DNA from: Actinopolyspora xinjiangensis
GTDB taxonomy: Bacteria; Actinomycetota; Actinomycetes; Mycobacteriales; Pseudonocardiaceae
Reading direction: 5' to 3'
Length of the DNA stretch: 64,000 nt
Assembly (NCBI RefSeq): GCF_900104475.1
Contig: NZ_FNJR01000009.1
Span: 16,482-80,481 of the forward strand
Made by a program: the position numbers and the translations under genes. The notes beneath the pieces were generated by a model that was not told the DNA's origin, searched no databases, and saw nothing but the letters and a program-made list of their open reading frames with translations. Of the stretch, positions 47,334 to 56,357 are shown piece by piece. The stretch's first letter is position 1. The number at the start of each line of letters is the position of its first letter.

Positions 47334-48083
47334 TCACCGCGACGTTTCCGCCGGGGACGCGGCTCCGCCACGGCGATACGGGGCGGGGAGCGAACCGGGC
47401 GGGGCCGAGGGGAGCACGGACCACCCCCTGTCACGGGCGTGAGCGGTGATGCCCGGATCGCGGTCGACCACGACCGCTTCCCCGGTGAGCTCCAGCAGCG
47501 GGAGATCGGACACGTGGTCCCCGTAGGCCACGGAGCGGCCGAGGTCGATCCCGTGCGCGGCGGCGAGGGACTCGACGGCTGCGACCTTCGCGTCACCGAT
47601 CATCGGCTGGTTCGCGACGTTCCGGAGCGACCCGGTGTAGCGCCCCGAGACCGGGTCGATCTCGGGGAGGGTGCACAGCAGGTGATCGGCTCGCACGTGC
47701 TCCCGCAGCGGTTCCAGGGGCGCCGGGAAGGAGCCCGAGACCAGCACGACCGGCTCGCCGCGCTCGCGGTGGGTACGCAGTGCGCGCGACGTGCCGGGGT
47801 TGAGGAACCCGCCCGCCGCCGTCTCGGCGGCGAACCACTCCTCGGCGATCGAGGCGACCTCCGCCGCGTCGCTGCCCTCGAACACGCCGTAGAAGGCACG
47901 ATTGGTCTCCTCGCGCCCCGCACCGGCCTCGTTCATCTCCCGCAGACGTTCTCGGTGGCACTGGTACACCTCGGGCGGGTTTCCGATGGCCTCCAGGTAG
48001 TACCGGAGGAACCGGAACATGCTCACCCCGGTCGTCAGCGTTTCGTCCACGTCGAAAAACGCGGCACGAGCGTTGGAACACAT
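47334..48083 (-). CDS. HAD-IB family phosphatase
   Basis: 249 residues, SerB-like HAD subfamily IB. Motif I FFDVDETLT (nucleophile Asp11, acid Asp13), motif II VVLVSGSFP, motif III Lys in IGDAKVAAVESL and motif IV YGDHVSDLPLL are present. The helical cap carries REMNEAGAGREETNRAFYG. In an AvrD-type pathway a phosphatase of this kind could remove phosphate from a sugar-phosphate-derived intermediate, as in butyrolactone biosynthesis. It sits between the reductase and the acyl carrier protein gene. Confidence 0.9.
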   Translation of the reverse strand: MCSNARAAFFDVDETLTTGVSMFRFLRYYLEAIGNPPEVYQCHRERLREMNEAGAGREETNRAFYGVFEGSDAAEVASIAEEWFAAETAAGGFLNPGTSRALRTHRERGEPVVLVSGSFPAPLEPLREHVRADHLLCTLPEIDPVSGRYTGSLRNVANQPMIGDAKVAAVESLAAAHGIDLGRSVAYGDHVSDLPLLELTGEAVVVDRDPGITAHARDRGWSVLPSAPPGSLPAPYRRGGAASPAETSR

Positions 48084-48232
48084 GACAGCCCGTCTCGAAA
48101 ATCGATCCTCTGGCCGAGGAACACGGCCACTTGCTCCCCGTTCCCGGCCCGCTCGCGGGAACGGTCCTACCGGCCCGGTACGGCCGGTGGGAGCGGGACG
48201 CGCGCGACGGCCCCGCTCCGCACAGCCCGCCG

Positions 48233-48484
48233 TCAGACGAGCGCGCCCTTGCTCACCAGCATCTCGGCGGCCTTGGACGGGCTGCCCGCCTGGTTCAGCT
48301 CGTCGTCCTCGACGTCGATCCCCAGCTCCCTGCTGAGGTCGACCGCCATCTCTACCAGCACCAGCGAGTCGAATCCGAGGCTCTCGAACTCGCTGTCGGC
48401 GGAAACATCGTCTGGTGAGGCCTCGTACTTGTTCACCATCATGTCGAGAATGATGTCGGCCACCCTGGAAATGTTCTCACTCAT
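48233..48484 (-). CDS. Acyl carrier protein
   Basis: 83 residues. The phosphopantetheine site is Ser40 in LGFDSLVLVEMAVDLSRELG, and the second helix is acidic, as usual. It is a stand-alone carrier dedicated to the neighbouring ketosynthase, not the housekeeping ACP, which is encoded with fab genes. ATG 48484 follows AAAGGA. It lies 149 nt before the HAD gene and 184 nt after the KSIII gene on the same strand. Confidence 0.94.
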   Translation of the reverse strand: MSENISRVADIILDMMVNKYEASPDDVSADSEFESLGFDSLVLVEMAVDLSRELGIDVEDDELNQAGSPSKAAEMLVSKGALV

Positions 48485-48668
48485 TTTCGTCCATTCCTTT
48501 CGAACGGAATTTCTGTCCGAAACTTCTTGAAGCACAGTCCCCCGGGCGGTTCCGGAACCGCCACCGGAGGAACGGCCCGACGGTGGGTTCTCCCGCCTCG
48601 GCCGGAGCGCGGGAACAGGCGGGGCGTACCGCTCGACCCGCGCCCGTCACCCGAACAACGGACCTCGA

Positions 48669-49682
48669 TCAGACGGGAGTGACGTCGGGCCAGACGAGGG
48701 CGGCCGACCCCCACGTGACCCCGCCGCCGAAGGCCGTGAGCAACACGCGTTGCCCGACCCCGAGGTTCCGTTCGACCACGGCATCGGCCAGCGCCAGCGG
48801 TATGGAGGCGGAGGACGTGTTGCCGACCTTGTCCACATTGATCACTGCTCGTTCGGTGGGGATTCCGAGCTGCTCGGCGACCGCGCGCAGAATCCGCACG
48901 TTGGCCTGGTGCCCCACCACCCGCTCCACGCTCTCCATGGACCAACCGATGCGCTCCAGCAACTTGTTGGAGGAATCGGTCATCCGCTGCACGGCAGCGG
49001 CGAACACCTTCCTGCCCTGCATGGTGAAGTAGGAGTCCGAGGCCTCGGGGGCGACTCCGTTGGAGCGCTGCCGGGAACCTCCGGCCGGGATCTTTATCAG
49101 GTCCTTCTGCCTGCCGTCCGCCCCCATGTCGAACCCCAGCAGCGCACCGGGCTCAGCCGAGTCCCCGGCACGGAGCAGCACCGCCCCGGCGCCGTCCCCG
49201 AATATGACGGAGGTGGTGCGGTCCTCGGGGTCGAGGATGGTGGAGTACGTCTCGGCACCGACGACCAGCACGCTGTCCGCCCTGCCGGAGACTACGGCGT
49301 TGGAGGCCACCTCCAGCGCGTAGACGAATCCGGAGCACACGGCGGCGATGTCGAAGGCCGCGACGTCCGACAGACCCACCCGCGCGGCCACGTCGGGGGC
49401 CGTGGCCGGACAGGGGTGGTCCGGAGTGGTGGTCGCCAGCACGAGACTGTCCACCCCGGCCTCCTCGGGGGAGAGTCCCGCCGACTTCAACGCCCTGGTG
49501 GCCGCCTCCACCGCCAGATCACCGCTGGAGGTTCCCACGTCCGCCCAGTAGCGGCCGTTGATCCCGGTGCGGCTCGTGATCCATTCGTCCGAGGTGTCGA
49601 ACCGTTCGGACATCTCCTGATTGCTGATGCGGCGGGGAGGCAGATAGGTCCCCAGCCCGCTGAGTACGGCGGCCCTGCTCAT
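48669..49682 (-). CDS. 3-oxoacyl-ACP synthase III (KSIII/FabH-like)
   Basis: 337 residues. Catalytic triad Cys116 (AAVCSGF), His258 (VGHQAN) and Asn288 (VGNTSS). It condenses an acyl-CoA starter with malonyl-ACP to a beta-ketoacyl-ACP. The start is ATG 49682, overlapping the AvrD stop as ATGA, so the two proteins are made in step. Unlike primary fabH it is not beside fabD/acpP/fabF, but beside a private ACP and acetyl-CoA carboxylase subunits, hence pathway-specific. Confidence 0.95.
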   Translation of the reverse strand: MSRAAVLSGLGTYLPPRRISNQEMSERFDTSDEWITSRTGINGRYWADVGTSSGDLAVEAATRALKSAGLSPEEAGVDSLVLATTTPDHPCPATAPDVAARVGLSDVAAFDIAAVCSGFVYALEVASNAVVSGRADSVLVVGAETYSTILDPEDRTTSVIFGDGAGAVLLRAGDSAEPGALLGFDMGADGRQKDLIKIPAGGSRQRSNGVAPEASDSYFTMQGRKVFAAAVQRMTDSSNKLLERIGWSMESVERVVGHQANVRILRAVAEQLGIPTERAVINVDKVGNTSSASIPLALADAVVERNLGVGQRVLLTAFGGGVTWGSAALVWPDVTPV

Positions 49683-50686
49683 AAGGAACCCGCCTTTCCG
49701 CTCACGACGCCCTCCCGATCCACCGGAAGCAGGTGGGCCACCGAGCACCTCATGAGACGGCCGCCGTACCGTGCCACCACGTCGGCGGAACGCCAGGTTC
49801 CCTGCTTGCTGGGCAGCAGCCGGGAGTTCTCCAGATCGACCCGGAAACGACCGGAGCCGGAGTCGGAGACCGGCTCGAAGGTCGTACGCCGCATCCAGAG
49901 CGTGTTGCTGTCGGCCCGGTCGACGTCGTCGAGCTTGTAGAGCAGTACCTGACCGAGCTGCAGCGCCGCGACGAAATGGTCGATCATGGTCGTCTCGTGG
50001 CCCACTCCGGACAGGTCGTCCGGTGCTCCGATGACGGTCAGCTCGCCGTCCGCCGCCGGTTCGGAGAGGTCGATCTCGATCTCGTTGAGGAACTGGCTGC
50101 GCACGTGGTGGGAAACACCGTACGGCGCGGTGTTCCAGGGCCCCGGCAGGCTCTCGGCCGACGAGTAGTACCCCGCCACGTCCGAGGGGACGGACTCCCC
50201 GCGGTGCTCGGCGACCACCCTGATGTCCAGGGCACCCACGCGGCAGTCCACCGTCGTCGTGTTGCCTTCCCCGCCCGGCTCCGTGCTCACGTGCTCGGCG
50301 ACCACCGGGAAAGCCCCCAGGTCGTCCTCCTGCGGCGCGTTGCCCGCCCTGATCGTGAGCTCGCGGATCCGGAACGGATCGTTGGGGCGAACGTCGTGGG
50401 CGTGGGCGAGGTGGAGTCCCGTCAACCGCGCGCCGAGGACCATCACGTCGATGGTGGACAGATGCGGCCGTTGATCGGTCTCACCCTTCCGGGACCAGGA
50501 TTCGGGCAACCTCACGCCCCCGACGGCCTCCAGTCGCGGCCTCCCGCCTTCGGCGGTGACCGTGATGTCGTTCACGGTGTGCGTGACCCGCTTGAACCCC
50601 TCGCCGAAGAACCTGCCCTGCCGGTCCCCGAGGAAGTCGTCCACCGACGTGAGCGACAGGGTACTGTGCTGTGTCGCGTTGACCAT
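49679..50686 (-). CDS. AvrD family protein
   Basis: 335 residues, AvrD family: avirulence protein D of Pseudomonas syringae directs synthesis of syringolides, acyl glycosides made from a beta-ketoacyl chain and a pentulose. The conserved N-terminal signature VDDFLGDRQGRFFGEGFKRV (15-34) is present, as are LHLAHAHDV and FEPVSDSGSGRF-type hotdog-like strands. Here it should combine the KSIII-made beta-ketoacyl-ACP with a sugar or triose phosphate. ATG 50686 is chosen: AAGGA lies nine bases upstream. Its stop overlaps the KSIII start. Confidence 0.85.
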   Translation of the reverse strand: MVNATQHSTLSLTSVDDFLGDRQGRFFGEGFKRVTHTVNDITVTAEGGRPRLEAVGGVRLPESWSRKGETDQRPHLSTIDVMVLGARLTGLHLAHAHDVRPNDPFRIRELTIRAGNAPQEDDLGAFPVVAEHVSTEPGGEGNTTTVDCRVGALDIRVVAEHRGESVPSDVAGYYSSAESLPGPWNTAPYGVSHHVRSQFLNEIEIDLSEPAADGELTVIGAPDDLSGVGHETTMIDHFVAALQLGQVLLYKLDDVDRADSNTLWMRRTTFEPVSDSGSGRFRVDLENSRLLPSKQGTWRSADVVARYGGRLMRCSVAHLLPVDREGVVSGKAGSL

Positions 50687-50812
50687 TACAATCATTCCTT
50701 GTGTAGTGGGTGGTTCCGCGGAGCCACCCGTGGCACGGAGTCGGCGATGCCTCGGCTTCCCCAGCCAAAGGTCTCCGGGGCTTCGCCGACGAGCTGCGTC
50801 GCGAGAACCGCC

Positions 50813-52261
50813 TCAGACCTTCTCGACGGTCGGGGCGATCTCCTCCGGCTCGTCCTCCTCCGCACTCGGCGGAGTCGACTTGCGCAGGTTCAGTGCGACC
50901 AGGATGGTCAGTCCGATCCCCGCGGCGATGAGCCAGGTGGCAGTGCGCACGCCGTCCGTCAGGGCGGCCGGGTCGCCTGCGGTTTCCCCGGAGGCGGTCG
51001 CGGTGATGGCGATCAGCACCGCCAGTCCGACTGCCCCACCGATCTGCTGGCCGGTGGTGGCGATGCCGGAGCCGATTCCCTGGTCGTCGGCCGGGATCCC
51101 GGTCGTCGCGGCGGCGAACATGTTGGTGAACACCATGCCCTGCCCCAGCGAGAGAACCGCCAGCGACGGCACGAGCGTCGCGTAGGAAACGCCCTCGGAC
51201 ACCGACAGCGCCAGCGCGATCATGCCGACGACTCCCATGGACAGGGAGATGACCAGCGTCTTGCGGATACCGAGCTTGGTGGCCGACTTGCCACCGAGGA
51301 TGGTTCCGATCAGCACGCTGCCCGAGGGCACGACGAAGGCGAAACCGGTGGCCCAGGCGCTGTATCCCTGCGCGACCTGCCAGAACTGGGTCAGGAAGTA
51401 GGCCAGCGCACCGAAGGTCGCCATGAACAGGAAAGTGATCGAGACGCCGACCGAGAGGTTGCGGTTGGTGAACAGGCGCAGCGGCACCATCGGTGCCCGG
51501 CTCTTGCTCTCGATCACCAGGAACGCGGCCAACAGCACGACGGCGACGACGAAGGCGGTGAGCACGACGGGAGAGCCCCAACCCGCTTCCGGTCCCTGCA
51601 CCAGGGCGAACACCAGCAGGGTGGACGCGATCGTGCCGGTGAGCGCGCCGGGCAGGTCGAAGGCGCCCCTGGTGGTGGCACGGTCGTTGGGCAGCAGGAA
51701 CACGGCCACGAGCATCGCGGCACCGGCGAAGATGACGTTGACGTAGAACACCGAGGCCCAACCGAACACCTGGGTGAGCAGACCGCCGAGGATGGAGCCG
51801 AGCACCATGCCGGAACCACCGGCACCGCCCCACACCGACAGCGCGCGGTTGCGCTCCGCACCCTCGCGGAAGAGGGTGGTCACCAGGGAGAGCGTCGCCG
51901 GTGACAGGAAAGCACCGCCCAGCCCCTGCACCGCGCGGGCCGCGATCAGAAGCCACGGAGCAGTGGCCAGACCGCCCACCAGCGAGGACGAGGCGTAGAG
52001 GAACAGTCCGAGGATGAATATCCGCTTGCGGCCGAACAGGTCGGTCGCTCGCCCTCCGAGCAGCAGGAAACCGCCGAAGGCCACGGCGTAGGCCGAGACC
52101 ACCCACTGCAGGTTCTGGGAACTGAATCCGAGTCCTTCACCGATCTCGGGCAACGAGACGAAGACGATGTTGTAGTCGATGGCGATGATCAACTGGGCGA
52201 ATGCCAGGAGAGCTAGCACCGCTCCCAGGTGACGTGGCCTGACTGGCACACTGGTAGACAC
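50813..52261 (-). CDS. MFS exporter, DHA2 family (EmrB/QacA type)
   Basis: 482 residues with 14 membrane segments. IAIDYNIVFVSLPEIGEGLG (the DHA2 TM1 'D-x-T/N-I-V' motif) and LGGRATDLFGRKRIF (loop 2-3) are typical. The C-terminus is acidic. In a biosynthetic cluster it is the natural product exporter and self-resistance pump. GTG 52261 follows AAAGGA by six bases. It lies between the AvrD gene and the two P-loop kinases. Confidence 0.93.
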   Translation of the reverse strand: MSTSVPVRPRHLGAVLALLAFAQLIIAIDYNIVFVSLPEIGEGLGFSSQNLQWVVSAYAVAFGGFLLLGGRATDLFGRKRIFILGLFLYASSSLVGGLATAPWLLIAARAVQGLGGAFLSPATLSLVTTLFREGAERNRALSVWGGAGGSGMVLGSILGGLLTQVFGWASVFYVNVIFAGAAMLVAVFLLPNDRATTRGAFDLPGALTGTIASTLLVFALVQGPEAGWGSPVVLTAFVVAVVLLAAFLVIESKSRAPMVPLRLFTNRNLSVGVSITFLFMATFGALAYFLTQFWQVAQGYSAWATGFAFVVPSGSVLIGTILGGKSATKLGIRKTLVISLSMGVVGMIALALSVSEGVSYATLVPSLAVLSLGQGMVFTNMFAAATTGIPADDQGIGSGIATTGQQIGGAVGLAVLIAITATASGETAGDPAALTDGVRTATWLIAAGIGLTILVALNLRKSTPPSAEEDEPEEIAPTVEKV

Positions 52262-52339
52262 GCCGGATCCTTTCGTGAGTTTCGCTTTGCGGGGGCCGAG
52301 GGGTGTTTCGGTGACCGAGACCGGCCACGAGCGGTCCGT

Positions 52340-53137
52340 TCAGTAACGCAGCGCGTATCCGATGCGGCGACGCAACGATTTCTGCCGCTGGGCCTCGTGG
52401 AAGCGGGCATCCGCCTTGAGGTCCTCGATGTCGGCCTTCACCCGACGTTCCGCCTCCGCGATGGCGTCCTCGACGGGAACCACCACCGGCAGGTCGAAGG
52501 TCTTGATGATTTTCTCCAGCCGATCCGGAATGGACCCCCCGACCACGTGATAGGGAATCCCCATCTCGTCCAGCGCCTCTATGAGCAGGTCGTCCGAGAG
52601 TCGGCGGAATTCCTCCGAAACCGGGCGGTGGCCGTCGGGCTCCATGTCGAACTCGACGGGGAGGTGGACGTAGGCGTCGTAGATGCGCTGCGCGCGGGCC
52701 CGGGTGACCTCGCCCAGCATGTTCGCGTAGCGCTGGTAGAAGTGCTTGACCGGAAGGCCCGTGATCTTCTTGATCGCCTTGAACCACCAGCTGGCACCGG
52801 GATTGATGCCGACGCGCATGCGCGCCTCGAAGTAGACCCACTCGTGGAAGACACCTCCATCGGAGATGAAGGCGTTGTCACTGGTCTCGTTGTGCACGCG
52901 TTCCTCGAAGCGGCGCAGGAGCAGCTTGACGAGCTCCATCGCGTTGAGCTCCATCACGGTCTTACCCGGGACGAGGTCGACGAGCAGTTCCCGAGAGGTC
53001 TTCGCGTGGGTACGCGGGATACCCGTGGCGATCGACAACGCCTCCGAGGTGGTGGACTTTCCGGTGGAGTAAGTACCCGATATGGCCAGCTTCAGATTCG
53101 GATTTTCCTTGAAACTGGGGGTTTCCTGAACCGCCAT
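52340..53137 (-). CDS. P-loop NTPase/kinase, NadR-like, paralogue 1
   Basis: 265 residues. Walker A GTYSTGKS (21-28), then IPRTHAKTSRELL, FISDGGVFHEWVYFEARM, a Tyr/Arg-rich helix and PVEFDMEPDGHRPVSEEFRR followed by SDDLLIEALDEMGIPYHVVG. It resembles AAA_28/NadR-type small-molecule kinases, so an unknown phosphoryl acceptor is likely. The C-terminal 50 residues form a charged helix. Together with its paralogue next door it may form a heteromer acting on a sugar or nucleoside-like precursor. ATG 53137 follows GGGAAG. Confidence 0.78.
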   Translation of the reverse strand: MAVQETPSFKENPNLKLAISGTYSTGKSTTSEALSIATGIPRTHAKTSRELLVDLVPGKTVMELNAMELVKLLLRRFEERVHNETSDNAFISDGGVFHEWVYFEARMRVGINPGASWWFKAIKKITGLPVKHFYQRYANMLGEVTRARAQRIYDAYVHLPVEFDMEPDGHRPVSEEFRRLSDDLLIEALDEMGIPYHVVGGSIPDRLEKIIKTFDLPVVVPVEDAIAEAERRVKADIEDLKADARFHEAQRQKSLRRRIGYALRY

Positions 53138-53166
53138 GATGCTCTTCCCTCTCTGGTGATTCCGAG

Positions 53167-53814
53167 TCACCGCTCGCCGACCTGGCGAACGACTTCCTCG
53201 ATTTCGTTGACCGCGTCGATTCCCAGGGCCTTTTGGCACTGTTCCAGACGTTCGCGGATGTCTCCGCCCACTGTGTAGACCGGGATACCGGTGCTTTCGA
53301 GCTCTGGCAGCAGGATGTCATCGGATATGAGCCGAAAATTCTCGTTGATGGGTTGGCCGTCACCGGTCATGTCGAATTCGACCGGCACGTGCAGGAAGGC
53401 GTCGTAGGATCGCTCGGCGTGCCGCTTCATCAGAAGGCCGAGGTCGTCCACCACGGACTCCAGCGCCCTGACCTCGTCAGAGCGGTACCGCCCCCGCAGC
53501 GGCATGGCGGTTCCGGGGTACGACCCGGCCACCAGTTTCACCTTGGCGTAGGCCCACTCGTGCAGCACCGAACCGTCCGAGATGAACCCGCCGGTCATCC
53601 CCGACTCGCTCATCACCCGTTCCGTGTATCGGTTGACGGTCAGCTGAACCAGCTGCCCGGGAGTCCATTCGTGGACACTTCTCCCCTCGCCTCCTATCGG
53701 TTCCCGCATCGGGGAACCGTGGGTGCGTGGAATATCGGTCAACCGGGACAGCGCCGTGGAGAGCACTGTTTTTCCCGATCCGTAGGAACCAGTAATTGCC
53801 ACTCTGTAAGTCAC
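53167..53814 (-). CDS. P-loop NTPase/kinase, NadR-like, paralogue 2
   Basis: 215 residues, shorter sister of the preceding protein and 30 nt upstream of it. Walker A GSYGSGKT (9-16), FISDGSVLHEWAYAKVKL, PVEFDMTGDGQPINENFRL and SDDILLPELESTGIPVYTVG align with the partner throughout. It lacks the C-terminal helix. GTG 53814 has no good ribosome site, so it may be leaderless. A strong terminator hairpin lies between it and the LLM gene, so this gene probably starts a transcript running through the MFS, AvrD and KSIII genes. Confidence 0.75.
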   Translation of the reverse strand: MTYRVAITGSYGSGKTVLSTALSRLTDIPRTHGSPMREPIGGEGRSVHEWTPGQLVQLTVNRYTERVMSESGMTGGFISDGSVLHEWAYAKVKLVAGSYPGTAMPLRGRYRSDEVRALESVVDDLGLLMKRHAERSYDAFLHVPVEFDMTGDGQPINENFRLISDDILLPELESTGIPVYTVGGDIRERLEQCQKALGIDAVNEIEEVVRQVGER

Positions 53815-53949
53815 AAATCGATGATCGCAGTGTCCCGGAGACCGAACCACTGGCTGTCGCTGCTGGTGTCAGCACCAACACGAAAAATCGAGAACACGTC
53901 CCCGCTCCTTCACCGGAATTCTCTCCGGGACGGCGGGAAGAACGCGAAG

Positions 53950-53996
53950 AACCGGTGCGGAGCCGAGAGGTGTTCCCTCTCGGCTCCGCACCGGTT
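53950..53996 (-). terminator. Terminator after the LLM oxidoreductase gene
   Basis: A perfect 21-bp stem (AACCGGTGCGGAGCCGAGAGG and its complement) with loop TGTTC, 50 bp after the LLM stop. It divides the cluster into two transcription units. Confidence 0.8.
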
Positions 53997-54046
53997 CCGT
54001 CGGTGTGCGGCGAGCGTTTCGTCCACTCAGCCGGTCTCGGCGGGAA

Positions 54047-55147
54047 TCACGCGGCCGGTTCGCGGTTGGCCACGCTCCGTTCGATGGACTCGATCCCGCG
54101 GCGGGCGGTTCCCGTGAAGTGGGGGGCGACCTCCTCGGCCAGCAACTCGAAGCTGCGCCTGGTCTTGTCGTGGGAGGCCCAGTTCACCACGTAGGTCAGG
54201 AAAGTACCGAAACCGCCGGTCGTCTCCTGCAGGTGCTCGATGCCGGCGATGGCGTCCTCCACGGAGCCGACGATGGCCCGCCCCCGTTCGACCATGGCCT
54301 CCAGCTCCCGCGACCTGTCCACCCCTTCCATGGAGACGTCGAAGCCGGCGGCCTCACCCCAGTAGCCGTGCAACCACTTGTCGAAGCCCTCCCTGGCGTC
54401 CTCGTAGGCCTGTTCGCGGGTCTCCGCGATGTAGAGCGGGACGGCGACCCGCCAGTCCTTCCGGTCGATGGTCCGGCCGTTCTCCTCGGCCGCCTCCTCG
54501 GCGTAGCGCCACTGCTGCGCGAGATCGACCGCGGGGAAACCGGGCGGCGGGGCGCCGAAGGACAGCAGGCTCATGCCGTAGGTCCCCGCGACGCGCGGCC
54601 CGTTGGGAGAGCCCGCGCTGGAGATGGCCATCTCTATACCCGGCCTGCTGTAACGCGGCAGCTGCATCTTGGCGTCGTTGAGGCTGTACCAGTCGGTCTT
54701 GTCGTCGACGGCCCGCTCGCCGTTGACCAGCTCGATGACGTTCGGCAGGGCCTCGTGGGACATGCGCTTGAGCTCGTCCATGTCGATGCCGAGTATCCGC
54801 GCGTCGTTGGGGGTGGCGCCGGGACCGACACCGAGGATGTACCTGCCCCGGGTGAGGTGGTCGAGCAGGGTCGCGCGCGTGGCCACGTGGAAGGGGTGGT
54901 GGAACGGGAGGGTGACCACGCCGTTGGCGAGCTTGATCTGGCTCGTGCGCTCGGCCGCCGCCGCGATCATCGTCTCCGGCGCGCCGATGGTCGGCCATCC
55001 CAGCGAGTGGTGCTCACCGAACCAGCACTCGTCGAAGTTGAGCTCGTCCAGCTGTTCCACCAACCGGAGGTCGCGGCGGATGGTCAGGTGCGGGTCCTGA
55101 CCGGGCTGGTGTAGCGGGGACAGGAAGGCTCCGAAACCGGTGTACAT
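54047..55147 (-). CDS. LLM-class flavin-dependent oxidoreductase (bacterial luciferase-like)
   Basis: 366 residues. FGAFLSPLHQPGQDPHLTI, ECWFGEHHSLGWPTIGAPE, LGVGPGATPNDARILGI and RPGIEMAISSAGSPNGPR are the luciferase-like monooxygenase pattern (FMN- and reduced flavin-dependent). Substrates of such enzymes range from alkanals to terpenes. Here it follows the Gfo/Idh gene by 103 nt and precedes a terminator, forming a two-gene unit that may tailor the cluster product. ATG 55147 follows AAGGAG. Confidence 0.9.
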   Translation of the reverse strand: MYTGFGAFLSPLHQPGQDPHLTIRRDLRLVEQLDELNFDECWFGEHHSLGWPTIGAPETMIAAAAERTSQIKLANGVVTLPFHHPFHVATRATLLDHLTRGRYILGVGPGATPNDARILGIDMDELKRMSHEALPNVIELVNGERAVDDKTDWYSLNDAKMQLPRYSRPGIEMAISSAGSPNGPRVAGTYGMSLLSFGAPPPGFPAVDLAQQWRYAEEAAEENGRTIDRKDWRVAVPLYIAETREQAYEDAREGFDKWLHGYWGEAAGFDVSMEGVDRSRELEAMVERGRAIVGSVEDAIAGIEHLQETTGGFGTFLTYVVNWASHDKTRRSFELLAEEVAPHFTGTARRGIESIERSVANREPAA

Positions 55148-55250
55148 GTTTCTCCTTGTTCGGGGATCGCGCGTCGGACTGCTTGCTCGGCCGGCTGGTG
55201 CCGGACGGCGCACCGGTCGCGGTGCGCCACACGGCGAACAGCCGGGGGGT

Positions 55251-56357
55251 TCACTGCCGCGTGCCCGTGGCGGCGGCCCGCTGGATCCTGTCCAGCAGGC
55301 GGTGGTGCTCGACGGCGTGTTCGAAGTCGGGCAGGACGGAGGTGCCCTCGGCGATGTCGGTGCCGAGCTGGCTGTAGGCCTGGGCAACGTTGAGTGCCGG
55401 TTGCTCCAGTTCAGGGAAGAGGACGTACTCCTCGGGAACGGGGAGCTCGCCCAACCGGGCGTTCTTGCCGGACGCTCCCCGAATCGTGACGCCGCCGAAC
55501 TGCAGATGCCCGATGTCGCCGGACACGACCAGGTCACCGTCGGTTCCGTTGATCTCCCACAGCATGTTCGTGCCGTAAGAGGCCCCGCCTCGGTAGTGGA
55601 CCGAGGCGACCGCTCCGCTGTGGAGCTCACCCGTGACGGCGATCTGGTCCTCCGCCGTCTTCGGCAGCGTCTCGCCGGTTTCGGTGTTGCGCACTTCCGG
55701 CCTGCGGACGCTGGTGGTGGCCGTGAGACCGGCGAACCCGGACAGGCACATGGTCAGCGCGTCCACGGTGTGTCCGAAGGGAATCGAAAGCATGGTGGCC
55801 CCGTTGGCGCGGTCGGCCGTGTAGGCGGCGCGGGAGTCGACGAACGAGCCCCAGCCACCGCCGGAGGCGATGACGCTGGTCGAGAGCACCGTGCCGACGT
55901 AGCCCTGTTCCACCAGGTCGTGGACGTAGCGCACCACCGGCGAGGAGCGCGCCTGCAGGCCGACGACGGTACGTACTCCCTGTCCGCGAGCGGCGGTGGC
56001 CAGTTCCTCCGCCTCGGCCAGATCCCTGGCCAGCGGCCACTCGCTCACCACCGTCTTGCCCGCGTTCAGGGCGGGAACGATCAGCTCCCGGTGACGGGGA
56101 ACCCTGACCGCGACCACGACGACGTCCACCTCGTCGTGGGCGGCCATGCGCCCCACGTCGTCGAACACGTGCGGGACCCCGTACTTGTCACCCGCCTTCT
56201 CCGCCGCTCTCAGGTCCGACCCCGCCAGCGCGCGTAGTTCGAATCCGTCGACCGCCTTCAGGGCGGGGAGGTGGCCCCGAACTCCCCAACCGCCCTCGGC
56301 GCTGAGTCCCACCAGCCCGACACCGAGCGGTTTTCCGGGGATAGTCTGCTGTCGCAT
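55251..56357 (-). CDS. Gfo/Idh/MocA family oxidoreductase (Gal80-like)
   Basis: 368 residues. N-terminal Rossmann VGLVGLSAEGGWGVRGHLPA, the family EWPLARDLAEAEELATAA (replacing EKP, as in the Gal80/galactose dehydrogenase branch) and C-terminal beta domain with YRGGASYGTNMLWEINGTDG. NAD(P)-dependent oxidation or reduction of a sugar or polyol fits. This supports a sugar-derived part in the cluster product. Start ATG 56357 (MRQQTIPG); twelve earlier codons are open but unsupported. Confidence 0.9.
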   Translation of the reverse strand: MRQQTIPGKPLGVGLVGLSAEGGWGVRGHLPALKAVDGFELRALAGSDLRAAEKAGDKYGVPHVFDDVGRMAAHDEVDVVVVAVRVPRHRELIVPALNAGKTVVSEWPLARDLAEAEELATAARGQGVRTVVGLQARSSPVVRYVHDLVEQGYVGTVLSTSVIASGGGWGSFVDSRAAYTADRANGATMLSIPFGHTVDALTMCLSGFAGLTATTSVRRPEVRNTETGETLPKTAEDQIAVTGELHSGAVASVHYRGGASYGTNMLWEINGTDGDLVVSGDIGHLQFGGVTIRGASGKNARLGELPVPEEYVLFPELEQPALNVAQAYSQLGTDIAEGTSVLPDFEHAVEHHRLLDRIQRAAATGTRQ

